A DNA stretch of 64,000 nucleotides. Source: Viola odorata (taxonomy: Eukaryota; Streptophyta; Magnoliopsida; Malpighiales; Violaceae). The stretch is taken from assembly GCA_963691705.1 (NCBI GenBank), contig OY829539.1, positions 46,323,656 to 46,387,655 of the forward strand, written 5' to 3'. This document shows, piece by piece, positions 46,550 to 58,225 of the stretch. The notes under the pieces are model-generated. The model worked only from the letters and a program-made list of their open reading frames with translations, was not told where the DNA came from and ran no database searches. How positions within the stretch are numbered: the stretch's first letter is position 1; every line of letters starts with the position of its first letter. The position numbers and the translations under genes were made by a program.

Positions 46550-49500
46550 TCAGAGTAATGAATCAAGATATGAATTATCCCTGCATCGGTTGTACTGAAG
46601 TAGGCTTCCATACGTGCGATCCCACACTCCAATGAATAGGGCTTCTGTATCAGGGCTAAAAGACACACCAGAGATCTCGCCAAAAAAATCTATCTCTTGC
46701 TCTTTCTCAAACCCATTCTTTGCATCGTAAACGTGTACAAAGTCAGCTGGCTCTGCCATTGCCATGAATTGCCCGTCAGATGTGAAACGAATTGATCTAA
46801 TAGCTCCTAAGTTGCCCTTCAGCACAGCCACAGATTTTGACAAATTTCGAGTATCCCAAATACGACAGGTCTTGTCTTGGTTCCCTGTGGCAAAGATGTT
46901 ACCGTTGGGATGCCATGCAGATGCAAATGAGAAATCCCGGTGTCCAGTTAAAGGCATTATTGTCTACAATGACAGAGGATTCATATCAGCTGAAGCTTTC
47001 TAGATCAAAAGGATACAAGTTACACGTTAAGTCCCTAGTTAAGCGATCTAAGAAGAAGCCTCTGCTAAGAGGAAAGAGAAAGAGAAATCTAACAAATTCT
47101 ACAAAAATTCTAGATAAACTTGACTGTCAAGTATGTAGTTCTACTGTCTAGAATTTTTTGTACAATTAGCAGTGATATTAGAAAATTAGAAGACGCTTAC
47201 CTTTCCTGTTTGAGAATCCACCAGTATCCCCTCTGGGTTGTCCCCAACAATAGCAAGAAGTTTACCATCTGGGCTCAATGAGGTGTGCTGCAAAAAGAAA
47301 CAACATAAAATGAAATGTTATGCACTAAAGGAAGTCGTGTAGTAGAACTTTTATATGCCTATTTAAAATACAACATTTACCCAACCATGTTAACATCCCC
47401 ACATAGGCAACGCAGTTGGTGAGCTGAACTCAACTTAAACTAGGATAAATAATAAAGCCTATACACAAGCCCGGTTAGGTAACCTATTTTGTTGCAACAG
47501 AATCATTATTTTCCTACGTCAGATAAGAACAATCTAGGGAGAACATTTGGGGCAGAGTCCAGCTCAACCTAACATACAAAATGGGTGCCCAAAATCCAAA
47601 CTCAATCAGCTGCCTTGTTTCATTATGAAGGTTTTGTTTCCTCAATGCCTCAATTTCCTGTTGGGAACTAAAGAATGCATATCACAGCACATACACAACC
47701 TAAACCTAAATAGAGAAGCAAATGCACTCCTCATATGACCACATAAATTTCCTGATGATAATATCTCAAAAATACATTTGCATCTCTACATTTGAAAGAA
47801 AACAAAAGTATGCAGCGTACATTACGGTCCCAAGAAACCCATCTTTTTATAATCACAATAGGCAATTCAGAGGCAAGTTGGCAGCATACACAAGGTCCAC
47901 CTTTGCGAGGCTGGACCTCACGTTGCATCAAGTCATTCTTGCCACAGGAATTTCTTATTAGCTATACACAAGAAACTAGTAACTGCTATGCTCTTCTTCT
48001 TGAAACAAACTTTGAAAACTAAATAAAAATAATAATAACATCATGACCTGAGAGAAATAATTGAAATGAGTACTGTTCATCATTTACCACATATTACTGT
48101 AGAAGCGTTTTTAATGATACAAGTATTGATTATTGGAACAATCACGAAAACTGAACCTTTCAATTCTGTCAGAAAACAGAAACTGTATGTGGTACACCAA
48201 AGTTTAAGTTTCAGAAATGTCTCATTTGGGTGTCACACCTTACTTGGCGACAGGTAATTCAGGGAAAAGACATTTTATGTAACTAGAAGCTAGGAAGCAT
48301 GTGTAGTCTCTCTTAGACTACTGACTTTTCATTTTCATGACATTATTCACCCACAAGCATTAATGCACGAAAAACACCATAAAATTCAAAACAATGGACC
48401 ACCAATGCTGAAGTCAATGCAAGTTATGAGAGACCCAAGTGAGGATAGAATGATTGATTTATTTTAAGGGGAGGACTGAGAAACAAAACTACTGAATCAT
48501 TTGAGATAATGAAATCATAAATTGGTATCTAGTTGAATGAAGATGACAGTGGAGAAAAAATCATGTGGTAAAGAATTTCTCAACTAGACAACAGTCTTCG
48601 AACAATAATTTGAACGGGAGAAAAATGATAGCTGGAAGGAAGAGAAGACCTGTTAACCAAGAAGGTCAAGCCTTTGTGTTGTCGTGGAGTGATCAAAACT
48701 ACTAGAGGGGAGATAATGCAATAATAACAACCACGAGTAGCTATTATAGAAACTGGTAACAGACATGCATCACAGATAACTTCACCGACTCCAGAAAAAT
48801 TCCTAATCTGCCTACAAAGCAGTAAAACAGATGCTGTACGTACATTTACTGGCCAAGGGAAACAGAAATGCTTAGAAAGCAGAAATCGCTCCATATCAAA
48901 GTCCCTAACTCCACAGTCATTGTTTGAGGCCATGAAATGAACTGCACCACTGCAAAAGGAAGGAATCTTGATCAGCTAGAATTAACAAAGTTAATTGATA
49001 CCATAACAAACATTTTAATAAGAGAACAGGAAAAGGAATGAAAAGAGAAACCTTGGAGATTCGTAAATCTCAACTGCATTTGTGATTGCATTATCATCAT
49101 AAGTTGCTCTGGAACAAAAACTAACTCCTGGTCGATCTAAAGGCTGCATTCCCAATATGTAACAGCAAGTTATTTTCCATTACATTTAAGAGTATTTCAG
49201 AATTCAAGAAAAAAATAACTCCTGGTCGATCTAAATGCTGCATTCCCAATATGTAACAAGCAAGTTCCATTACATTTAACAGTCTTTCAGAATTCAGAAT
49301 TCAAGAAAATCTACCCTCAAGAAAATAGAACTTCACAACCTGGAGAGCAGAACTACAACTTTTATAGGGGCGCCTTGTTGCATATCACCTGTTCACCCAT
49401 TCACAATGCTGTCCTTGACTAAAACGCGCATAAATGAAGCTTATTAATCTTTCTTACAGCTACACCCTTTTAGGAGTAAAGCTCCCAAAATTAATGGAGG

Positions 49501-52500
49501 TGATATTTGCCCCTCACTTTTCAATCTCATTTACAAGCTTGCCCATGGCCCAGAAAACTCCTAGACTTTCAGGAAGGGAAAGATACACTTTTTCATGTGT
49601 CAGCGTGTGTTTATTCCCCCTTGCCTCTCAGTCATTTATACAACACACTTGGCCTAAAAACTGGAAATAACTGGAAAAAAATTGAGTTGGAAAATAAATT
49701 AAATAAAAAACACCCTGCAATAAAACAGCTCCTCCATATGTTTGTTAGAAGTGCTTGATCACAGAATTCTATTATTACTATTGATCCTTTGTATTGTTAA
49801 GTTTCTAAATAAAATTACTGTGTCATTTCCAACACTTGCTTTATCTAGTCAGTTTCCACAAAGTCGTAGGAATATGGGTCATTTCATCACATAACAAATC
49901 ATATACAGAATGCTCACCCCCTACAACCACATTGGCAATCTTGCAAGTTATAACTACAAAGAGAACAGATCTAACACTGGCACCGATGTTTGAAGATAAC
50001 CATGCATTTATTTATGCTTGTACGGTAAAACTGCTACTCTTTGATACCAGCAATGACACAATACATTAAAGATAATGAGAAGTATATAAAACAATAAATG
50101 GATGAAACAATTACCTTGCATATGAGTTCTCCCTGGAACCCTCCAGCAACCAACAAATTATCTCGAACTGATAATGTACTGACTTGGGTTTGCGTGAATC
50201 CTTCCAATAGGCTCCCAGGGTGTTTCTAGCATACAAAAGAAAGTTCAAGATAAAATATTAAAAAAAGTGTAATCATTACCAAAATATTAATAAGGAAAAC
50301 AGCATTGAAGAACTGTAAGAAACAAAGAAAAAGAACACTTCAGGGATATCAGTTTATAATGGAGTATGAAATAAATAAGGCATCATGGATCCATCATTAC
50401 CTCACGTGGTGCCACATGCCCAGAAACATTAAGAACTTCAGTCTTCTTGCCACTTAATGATGACCAATGAACAATGGAGAAATGGGACATGAGGTAGACA
50501 TCATGTTTTGATGTTGACCAGACCAAGTTTCGCAACTTCAACACCAAAAAGAAAAAAAAAATCTCAGACCAATATAGTTGCCTCTGACCATGATTATAAG
50601 TTGCAATTCCATCAACTACAAGTTACTTGATAACATTTTCTACAACCTCTGTATAACAGATGACTCATCTAACTACAGAATCAAAGACAAAAGTTGTCAG
50701 GTATTTATCTTTACTAGGATATCTAAGGTTATAAAGATTATGACTTTCTGGTTTATTCCGAGTTGGACAAAAGTATCATCTGTAAGTCACTAAAAATAAG
50801 TTAATGGGGGGGTGGGGAGGAATACCATAAATGCATATGATAACATGAATGACTAAGTTGAAATTGCTAGGAATCTTATAAAAGATGCACTTAATCACAA
50901 GGGACTAAACTGGCAGTTAAAGAAAATGAGAACCAGGCTCATTTGAATCTACATCATTTATCTTTATGTATGAATGACTATTTACATAAAAGTATTTGTT
51001 TGCAAGCAGATTCTCTTTTTCCTATAAAAAGTAAATAAAGTTATTGATATACTTCAGGTTTATATATTCACTTTTTAGAGGCATCTGGAAGTTGATGTTC
51101 TGTTTCGAAGAAAATCAGCCAGATGTTTGTGATGGCAAGCTCACAAACCTGAATGACAGGGATGAAAAGAAAAAGAAAATGTTTAATTCCATCAATAATT
51201 TTCAGAAACCGTTCATGTCTTTTGTAGAACATACAAACATAAATTATTGCGCTTACAAAAGAAACTATGCTAAAATGGACTAATCTGAATATTAAAAAAA
51301 TTGCAAACCATCACTTAAAAAAATGACAAATAGAGTGGACAGTTAAAAGCTGGAACAAAAAGTTAGCCATGGGTTGGTGAAGAATTTCACTGCTCTTTGG
51401 ACAGTAAATTCCCCACATCCCTTTCGCATTTTTTAAAAAAACAATCAAATTTGAGAAATCAGGATTGATTGGAATTGTCTTCCCCTACAAGGATTAAACT
51501 TAAGGATACAAACCATCGTAATAGAGTAATAGGTTTTTTTCAAGAGAAATTTTCCCCTTATCGAATTCATACTGACTAACTGAGGTTTATGGCATATCTT
51601 AATGCCGAAGTGTTGACTTCCAACTTTAATCTATGTTACTAGACCCCAACAAATAGTATGGTAGATTAACATCTCTATACTGTTCTCTAGAATCATTAAT
51701 TTAGCCTCAAGTATAAAATAAGCTAGCCTCATTGTTATAAGCACAAACATTGCTCGCCCTGATTGGTTTTAGTAATTAGACCAGCAAAAGCTTTCATAAC
51801 ACAAGTTTAATATCTTGGAAAGCAACCCTTTCGTCACATCAATATGTGGACATCAGTTCACCAACTCATAATTCCCATTATCCTAGACTACGCAATCTTT
51901 ATGTATTAGAAACGACTGTATTTATGGAAGAGAAAAAGAACTCCCATGGAGTGGACCATACATGACAAGAAAATGAAAATCAGCAATAATTGACAATTCG
52001 ACATACTTGGAAGTGAAGGATAGTGGATTTTACTGATCTTGTATTACGCCAGAATTCATAGTACATGCCCCCTTTCCTAGAAGGCTTACATTCCTGGAGA
52101 TGATCACAATAGAAGTACAACATTAGAAGGGGATATTCAATTGAATCAAGTAGTCCATTACAACTACATCATGGAGAGAAAATCCACTCTCACCTTTTCT
52201 AAACCTTCTCCAGATTGAGGAACATTTTCATAGTTTTTGTACTGCTCTAACCTAGTTTGTCTATACTTCTCTCTGGAAATGCTGAGTCTCTCCCAAGGAA
52301 TTCCCTGGATATCTTTTCCTCTCCTGGCGTCAGCAGATGATGTGTCTGATATCTTGTCATCCTGAAAAACCAACAAATTTCCCCCAATACAGCAGACAAA
52401 TAAGGCCCGCCACTAAAATAAGAAAGACAAACTTCTTGATCACCGCAAAGCAAAACAGAAGTGGGAAAACAAATAACCAAGCAGAGAAAAGAAGCAGTCC

Positions 52501-52688
52501 ACATAAGCAGTAAAAGCATGAATGCAAGTATAAACTGGAATAGGAAATGAACAAACCAGATGATCATATTCATCGTCATCTGACTCTGAGTCACCCATTA
52601 ATCTACCACGGAAATACATATCATCCCCTTCTGCCATCTCAAAATCTTCTCCCACGTAATCCAAATCATCCCCCTGGTACTGGGACAT
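46550..52688 (-). CDS. WD40-repeat protein of the C2A9.03 type (9 coding exons)
   Basis: Coding exons, high to low: 52688-52557, 52361-52194, 52093-52007, 50535-50401, 50225-50115, 49143-49052, 48949-48844, 47287-47201, 46963-46550. They sum to 443 residues. The N-terminus is acidic (MSQYQGDDLDYVGEDFEMAEG, GDSESDDDEYDHL), followed by GIPWERLSISREKYRQTRLEQYKNYENVP, typical of the plant family related to fission-yeast SPAC2A9.03. WD40 repeats follow (HFSIVHWSS, TSLSPDGKLLAIVGDN, GHRDFSFASAWHPNGNIFATGNQDKTCRIWDTRN, RSIRFTSDGQFMAMAE). Its biochemical role is not established in my knowledge; WD40 propellers usually act as scaffolds. A non-coding first exon and a 1.66-kb intron precede the start codon. 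The exon 6 acceptor has been tandemly duplicated (see findings). The 3' UTR probably reaches about 46250. Confidence 0.88.
49123..49310 (-). repeat. 94-bp tandem duplication covering the exon 6 acceptor of the WD40 gene
   Basis: The sequence around CTCCTGGTCGATCTAAA and GCATTCCCAATATGTAAC occurs twice with a 94-bp period and a few differences. On the gene strand each copy contains GGGAATGCAG followed by the exon start. The intron therefore has two nearly identical 3' splice sites, at 49144 and 49238. Confidence 0.8.
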
Positions 52689-52710
52689 GCTTGTGCATAA
52701 AATTCTCTCT
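52689..52710 (-). other. 5' UTR part of WD40 gene exon 2
   Basis: A TTGCTCAG acceptor just above 52710 opens 22 nt of 5' UTR directly before the start codon. Confidence 0.6.
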
Positions 52711-54370
52711 CTGAGCAAGAGACAAAAGAATTGTTTACAATGAAGCACATTGCCTTCAAGATAGGCATGCATTTATATCATTCTACTTACTTTTTTCTCT
52801 GCAACAGTAATTAAATTAAAAATTTAAGGGTATTCAAGGATTAGGAGAGCCAAAGCATAAACATTTTAGGGTTTTTTAAGAGTTTCAATCCTTAGGAATT
52901 AGTGTTTGATTCGTATGTCGAAACTCAAACCAAAAGGACAAAAAAGTTGGATGCATAAAAGGAGCCGTGGAGAATATCTGGTGTGAAGAATCTAGAAACT
53001 TAAACTACAAACACTTGGACCTTCCTTCTGTTACACGGAGAACTGTACTCAAATGGACTCTGACCACACAAAAAATGCAAACTTGAAGATATTCAAGATT
53101 CTCTCCTTCTTAAAACTTCCTCAGTAAGAACAAGTTGGCTGAACAAATTAAGAAGGAACGCAAATCTACAATATGAAAAGGTAAAATGACTTACTAATAA
53201 ATATGAAAAAGTAAAATGACTTACCAATTGAATAGGAGAAAGAAACTTGATGTCTAAAGAAGAACTGCATGACACCAAAGAAGAATTGGTATGCTCACCA
53301 TCAAAACTAAAAACACATTGACTGGAAAGACAGACAATCTGAACCTAAATAAAGGACCAGTATAGGTAAGCCTTCTATTTCTCTTATTCCACTTCGAAAA
53401 AGATTAAGGCCTTAACAAAAGAGGGGAAAATAATATGCTACACAAAGAGTTCTTGAAGGAGGAGACAACAGGTTTCAGACAGCAAAAAGAACAAAGTGAT
53501 TTCAGCAAACAAGGAGAACAAATAGAAGAAAATGATGGTGGAAATAGGAGAGTTAATCAAGGAAAGCAGAGAAATGAAGAGGGGTTAAAAAGAATAAAAC
53601 AAAAAAGAAAGCGGGAGAGTCACACATTGATAGTTGCACTCTAAACTGATTCCTTAGTAACAGACTGAATAAATAAATATTCTAGAAGATGTAATCTTGT
53701 GGATAAGTACATCCAAATTTTGAGGGATATTTGCATATTATTTATAGAAAATGGGAATTAACAGGCATATGTTTTGATTCATGTTTCTCTAGTCATCCAT
53801 ATTAAATCTAGTCTTCTCGCCATAAAGGAAAATTCCTCTCTTTTTTCCCTTTTCTGTTTGGTTAGTGAAGTTCATGCATCATTAATGGAACCCACTCTAT
53901 TTCTCTCTAAAGTAAAATGCAAATAGCAACAGAATTACAACTAGAATAGAATCAAACTCATGAACCAAACAGACTATTTCAGACTATAAATTGAGCCACA
54001 ATTACAAATTCCTGTAGGATTCTCGTTTTGATTGTTTCTTTATTTTATTTTATTTTGCTTTTTTTTCTTTTTACCACCCTAATCAACCATAGCAGCAATT
54101 TTATCCAAAAAAGAACGCAACAATAAAAAGACAGAAAATTGAAAAGAAACCCATCCATGAAAGAGGAGAACGTAGAACTTTATACCCAAAAAAAATGAAG
54201 CAAATGGAATTAATTATGCTGTGCCGAAAAGCTTTCCTAATCCACAAAAATTCCTGTTTACTCTTGGATCAAATTGTATGCATGAATAATGAAAACCAAC
54301 AGGAAATTAACTCCGACTGCTATATACCTATATATCCAGTCTATGAGTACGATTAAACCTAATTCCTGAC
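52711..54370 (-). other. 5' UTR intron of the WD40 gene
   Basis: A GT donor follows ATCACAG at 54371 and the acceptor is at 52711. The intron contains a 30-bp tandem duplication that repeats GTAAGTCATTTTAC (53181-53224, gene strand). Small plus-strand frames such as 53435-53644 are Lys/Glu-rich, have no recognisable domain, and are not called genes. Confidence 0.5.
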
Positions 54371-54525
54371 CTGTGATTGATAAAGCTGAACGAAGTAGAT
54401 GGTTTTGATCTACGGCTTCAGAAGATCAACTCCAGCGGTTCATTCCTGCCAAATCAACCGGGGGAAGCAGCGGTGGCGGGGACGGTGGCGATCAGCCTCT
54501 TCTCTTTGCAGTGCTCCGTTTGATA
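54371..54525 (-). other. Non-coding first exon and promoter-proximal region of the WD40 gene
   Basis: GC-richer DNA, including GCCACCGTCCCCGCCACCGC on the gene strand, ending at the donor at 54371. This is the pattern of a plant 5' UTR exon. The transcription start is not defined. Confidence 0.5.
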
Positions 54526-55107
54526 TGAGAATTATCTCATAGTCCTACTAATGTACACACTGTATGATTTGATGATACGAGTCCTATGACATCATGTAAC
54601 CACAATAAATCTTCTCTTTTCTAAATTATTATAAAACAGTAAAAACACGTTTTTTATTACTCCCCATAATTATTTCCTCCCTGCCAAACTTACTTTTTTA
54701 CTAATATATTGGCTTTTAATTTTTTTTCAATCTTTTACTATTTTATTTTTATTTTTATTTTTTAACGAATAGGAAAGTCAAAATTATAGTGATTGTTTGT
54801 TAGGAAACTATAAAATTTATATACTAATTTTAAAATTATTGAACGGAAAATGGAAGTTTTTGAAGACTTTAAATTTTTTCAAGTAGTTTTACCGTAATTC
54901 ATTTTAGTTTGAATATTTGAAAACGAAAGTGTATTTTTTTCCATTGATTGAAATTACAAGTTAGAGATGTGAAATTGAAGTTAATTTTATGAAAATAAAT
55001 AGTTTTATTGTTAACCAAGTTATTTAAAAACGAGTTTATATATTAAGATCAAGAAAACTTTTGAAGGAAAATGGGTAAATGAACAGTGCCTAGTACTATT
55101 GAAAACA
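54526..55107. other. Promoter region of the WD40 gene and AT-rich spacer
   Basis: AT-rich DNA with no gene or element ends up to the target duplication of the hAT element at 55116. Confidence 0.4.
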
Positions 55108-55115
55108 GAACTATG

Positions 55116-55197
55116 CAGGGGCGGATCCTCTTAAGGACTGGGGGGAGCCACTGCCACCCTAAGCTTTTTAATTTTTCCCCATTATATACCTTATTAA

Positions 55198-55247
<50 letters not shown>

Positions 55248-56524
55248 TATAGTTAAAAATATATATGTATTAAATGAATTAAAAAAAAAAAACTTCTGAG
55301 CTCTCTCTCTCCAACTCTCCCGATGCAGTTGCTCCTCCTTCTCCATCTCCAACCCTCCCTTTCAAAGTTTCAATTTCAATTAAACTCTCAAATCACCACC
55401 AAATTCTCTCAAATTTTAAACCCAAACTTCTAATCCATCACTAATCAAAACCCAATTTTCAATTTGTATGAATAAACACCAAATCTTACTGAATTTTGAA
55501 ATCCCCAAATATAAACCATAATCTTCATTTTTCCAGCTCCTCCTCCTGTATCATCTCCAACACACCACCGCGTCCCTAAGACAACCTCCTCCTCCCGCTC
55601 CATCACCGGCGCCTTCGTCGCCCCACCACCAAACCTTCTCCTTTGACGTCCGACCTCAACTCTCTTGTGGATGCTATAGTATGTTGTCGGTTCTTAATTT
55701 AATTTTCATTGTTTGTTCTTAATTTAATTTTCATTGTCGGTTCTTGATTTAATTTTTGTTGTTGGTTCTTGATTTAATTTTCATTGTCGGTTCTGATTTA
55801 ATTTTTATTGTTGGTTCTTGATTTAATTTTCATTGTCGGTTGGGTGCCTTTTGATTTCACATTCTATGTTTGCTGGATTGGAATTGAAATGGGTAAATCA
55901 TGAAAATTATGTTTGCCACTTTGATCACCTTGTTAATTCACATTTTCGTAAAATCTCAGATAATGGGCAAGAGAAAACAGCAATACCTCGATTCATTTTT
56001 AAAAAAACAAAGTGTTTGCAGAAACAAAGATGTCAAAAACTTTCTATCTTATTGATAGAATAATTCATCTTATTTTAACTCTTCCAGTATCTACAGCAAC
56101 AGGTGAACGTGCATTTTCGACAATGAAAATTATTAAAAATAGGCTTCGGAATAAAATGGAAGACGAATTTCTTGCAGATAATTTGGTGGTTTATATTGAA
56201 AAAGAAATTGCCGAGACTTTCAGTTTAGAATCGATATTAGATGCATTTGTTGATTTGAAAGAACGTCGGGTACAATTCAGGTGAATTGTAAAAGGTACGT
56301 ATATTGTTTGAATTCTAATGTATAATTATTGTTTGTTAAGTTTATCTAAATATTTGTTATTTAGTGACGGATACAAATACTCTTAAGCATTTTTTTAATT
56401 TTTCGTTCAACTTGCTTTCCTTCCCTTTAAAATACCCCAAAAAAAATTTTTCGGGGGCGCTGCCCCCGAACCCCCACACCACTAATCTCGCCCCCTCAAA
56501 CATTAGGTTCAGGATCCACCACTG
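55116..56524 (+). mobile_element. Degenerate hAT transposon with transposase C-terminus
   Basis: GAACTATG occurs at 55108-55115 and 56525-56532. The ends CAGGGGCGGATCCTC and CAGGATCCACCACTG are inverted repeats with a few mismatches. An 8-bp duplication with CAGGGGCGG-type ends is an hAT hallmark. The element has lost most of the transposase and holds a TA microsatellite (about 55195-55242) and repeated TTGTCGGTTCTTGATTTAAT words (55680-55840). Confidence 0.88.
56012..56284 (+). pseudogene. hAT transposase C-terminal dimerisation domain fragment
   Basis: The frame ends LTLPVSTATGERAFSTMKI, IKNRLRNKMEDEFLADNLVV, then YIEKEIAETFSLESILDAF and DLKERRVQF before the stop. This is the conserved hAT C-terminal dimerisation region of the ZMYM-like plant group. 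The rest of the enzyme is missing, so it cannot be active. Confidence 0.88.
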
Positions 56525-56660
56525 GAACTATGCCAAAATAGTTGATCTCTTTTTTCATAGCTCCCATTTTTGTAAAAGATTTCTAATCAAACCCATAAAT
56601 GATTAATTTAGTCTCCGTGTATATAAAAAAAATCAATGGGGTGACGAAATGCGTAAATGT

Positions 56661-57028
56661 CATAGTTATAAAAACCGACCCGGAGTGACCCGTCAAACCG
56701 ATTTAAACCGGGTTCAATCGGGGTTCGACCGGATTGACCCGTTGGATTTTCCCGGGTCGTTCACACATCGAACCGTTCAAGTTTAGATAATTGAACCGGT
56801 GTCTATAATGGGCCGACCCATCAAATTTTCCATATTGAAAAAAAATATAAAAAAAAAACCAAAACGACGCCGTTTTGCAAAACTAAAACGGCATCGTTTT
56901 GCCCGGGTCGATCGGGTTTTTCCTATTCGATTGCAGGTCCAGTCAAATAGCTGAACCGAACCGAAAATCTCTTCGGGTCACGATTTTACCGGTCCAATTG
57001 TCGGGTCGGTAAGATTTTTAAAACTATG
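56661..57028. mobile_element. hAT MITE of the CATAGTTAT family, 368 bp
   Basis: GTAAATGT occurs at 56653-56660 and 57029-57036. The element begins CATAGTTATAAAAACCGACC and ends GGTAAGATTTTTAAAACTATG. It contains AAAACGACGCCGTTTTG and AAAACGGCATCGTTTTG, as in the relative at 45592-46146. Confidence 0.85.
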
Positions 57029-57205
57029 GTAAATGTGTTTAGAATGAAGCAAGATGCATTAATTAAACTTTGAATTGATATGGAATCTCAATATGGCTTA
57101 GCCATCTAGAGTAATGTCAATTCTTGAGTAAAGTGGGAAGTTTCATAGATACACTTGCTCAATGTCGTCCAAATAAAACAGTTGAAGAACGTTTTCAACA
57201 TAAGA

Positions 57206-57328
57206 AATGATAAACAACATGAACAGACAGCCGGAATGATGCGGCGGTGACAGTTTGGTAAAACCCTTTATTTACAAAACTGTCACTGCCACATCAATTC
57301 GGGTTGTCTATTCGTGTTGTTTAGCATT
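57206..57328. repeat. Foldback sequence of 123 bp
   Basis: AATGATAAACAACATGAACA and GTGACAGTTTGGTAAA on the left pair with the right half (TTTACAAAACTGTCAC, TCGTGTTGTTTAGCATT). It is centred near 57267. It looks like a small MITE; no target duplication is clear. Confidence 0.65.
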
Positions 57329-57889
57329 GCTCTTTCAACATTCAGGGAAACAATTTGTAGAGTAATCAATCAAGTTTTGAAGAAATTGAAGCTTTTAGCA
57401 CATAATTTGTATCCAACATTCAAATCTAGAGTTTATAAATTGACGCTAGACCTTTTCTTTCGTACGTATTTTTTATTTGCATGTTTAAACTTATGTATTC
57501 TATCAAGATTGCATAGGTGCAATTAATGGTATTTATTTATATATATATATACATACACATATATCCGTGTCACCTTCCGCCCCATTTCCTGACTTTTCCT
57601 TTTTCAACTTGTCTTTTGCATTACATCTCAATCGGTACGAAGTTAGTTATTGCATGATTACGATCACCTAGTAATTAGATTAACAATTTATGCCCGGTGA
57701 TGAAAGCTAGTTGTTGTTTTAGTCAAGACTTAAAATCAATCGTAGTTTAATCTCACTTACTTAATATTTGCATGAAATTTGATTAATCTTTTAACTCGGT
57801 AAAAATCTTAATTAATCGAAATATGTGAAAACTGATCATTTTTTGTTTATCTTTATAGAATGACTAAAATGTTATTTTTTTGTAACTAC

Positions 57890-58225
57890 TTGGGTAATTA
57901 AACTAGGTTAAAGTCACCTAACTGACTTAAAACTAAAAACGGTGATTCCCTTCTAAGGGTTTTTTAATTTGTTTCTTTTTACTTGATTTTAAGCACTTTT
58001 TTTTAGACCGGTAACCTTTTAGGAAGAGATTCGGGTGCCTAATACCTTCTCGAGTCCATAAATTGACGCTAGACCTTTTCTCGGGTTAAGACCCTTTTGC
58101 TTTTGCCTAAATTTTTATTTTTTTTCCGACCGTTAGGTTTCCATAAAATCTTACAAAAATATTAAGGTGACGACTTCATTGCTTGTGTATTTTAGCGGTT
58201 GTCATTCCGTTATGAGGGTGTGACA
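57890..58225 (+). mobile_element. LTR-retrotransposon leader fragment (tentative)
   Basis: GATTCGGGTGCCTAATACCT, TCGGGTTAAGACCC, GGTGACGACTTCATTGC and TTAGCGGTTGTCATTCCG, then GAGGGTGTGACA, resemble the non-coding leader downstream of the 5' LTR in some plant retrotransposons. No LTR pair or polyprotein is attached. The judgement rests on remembered resemblance only. Confidence 0.4.

Noticed and set aside
53435..53644. 69-codon plus-strand reading frame
   Set aside because: Lys/Glu/Gln-rich low-complexity frame inside a 5' UTR intron, with no domain and no splice or promoter support.
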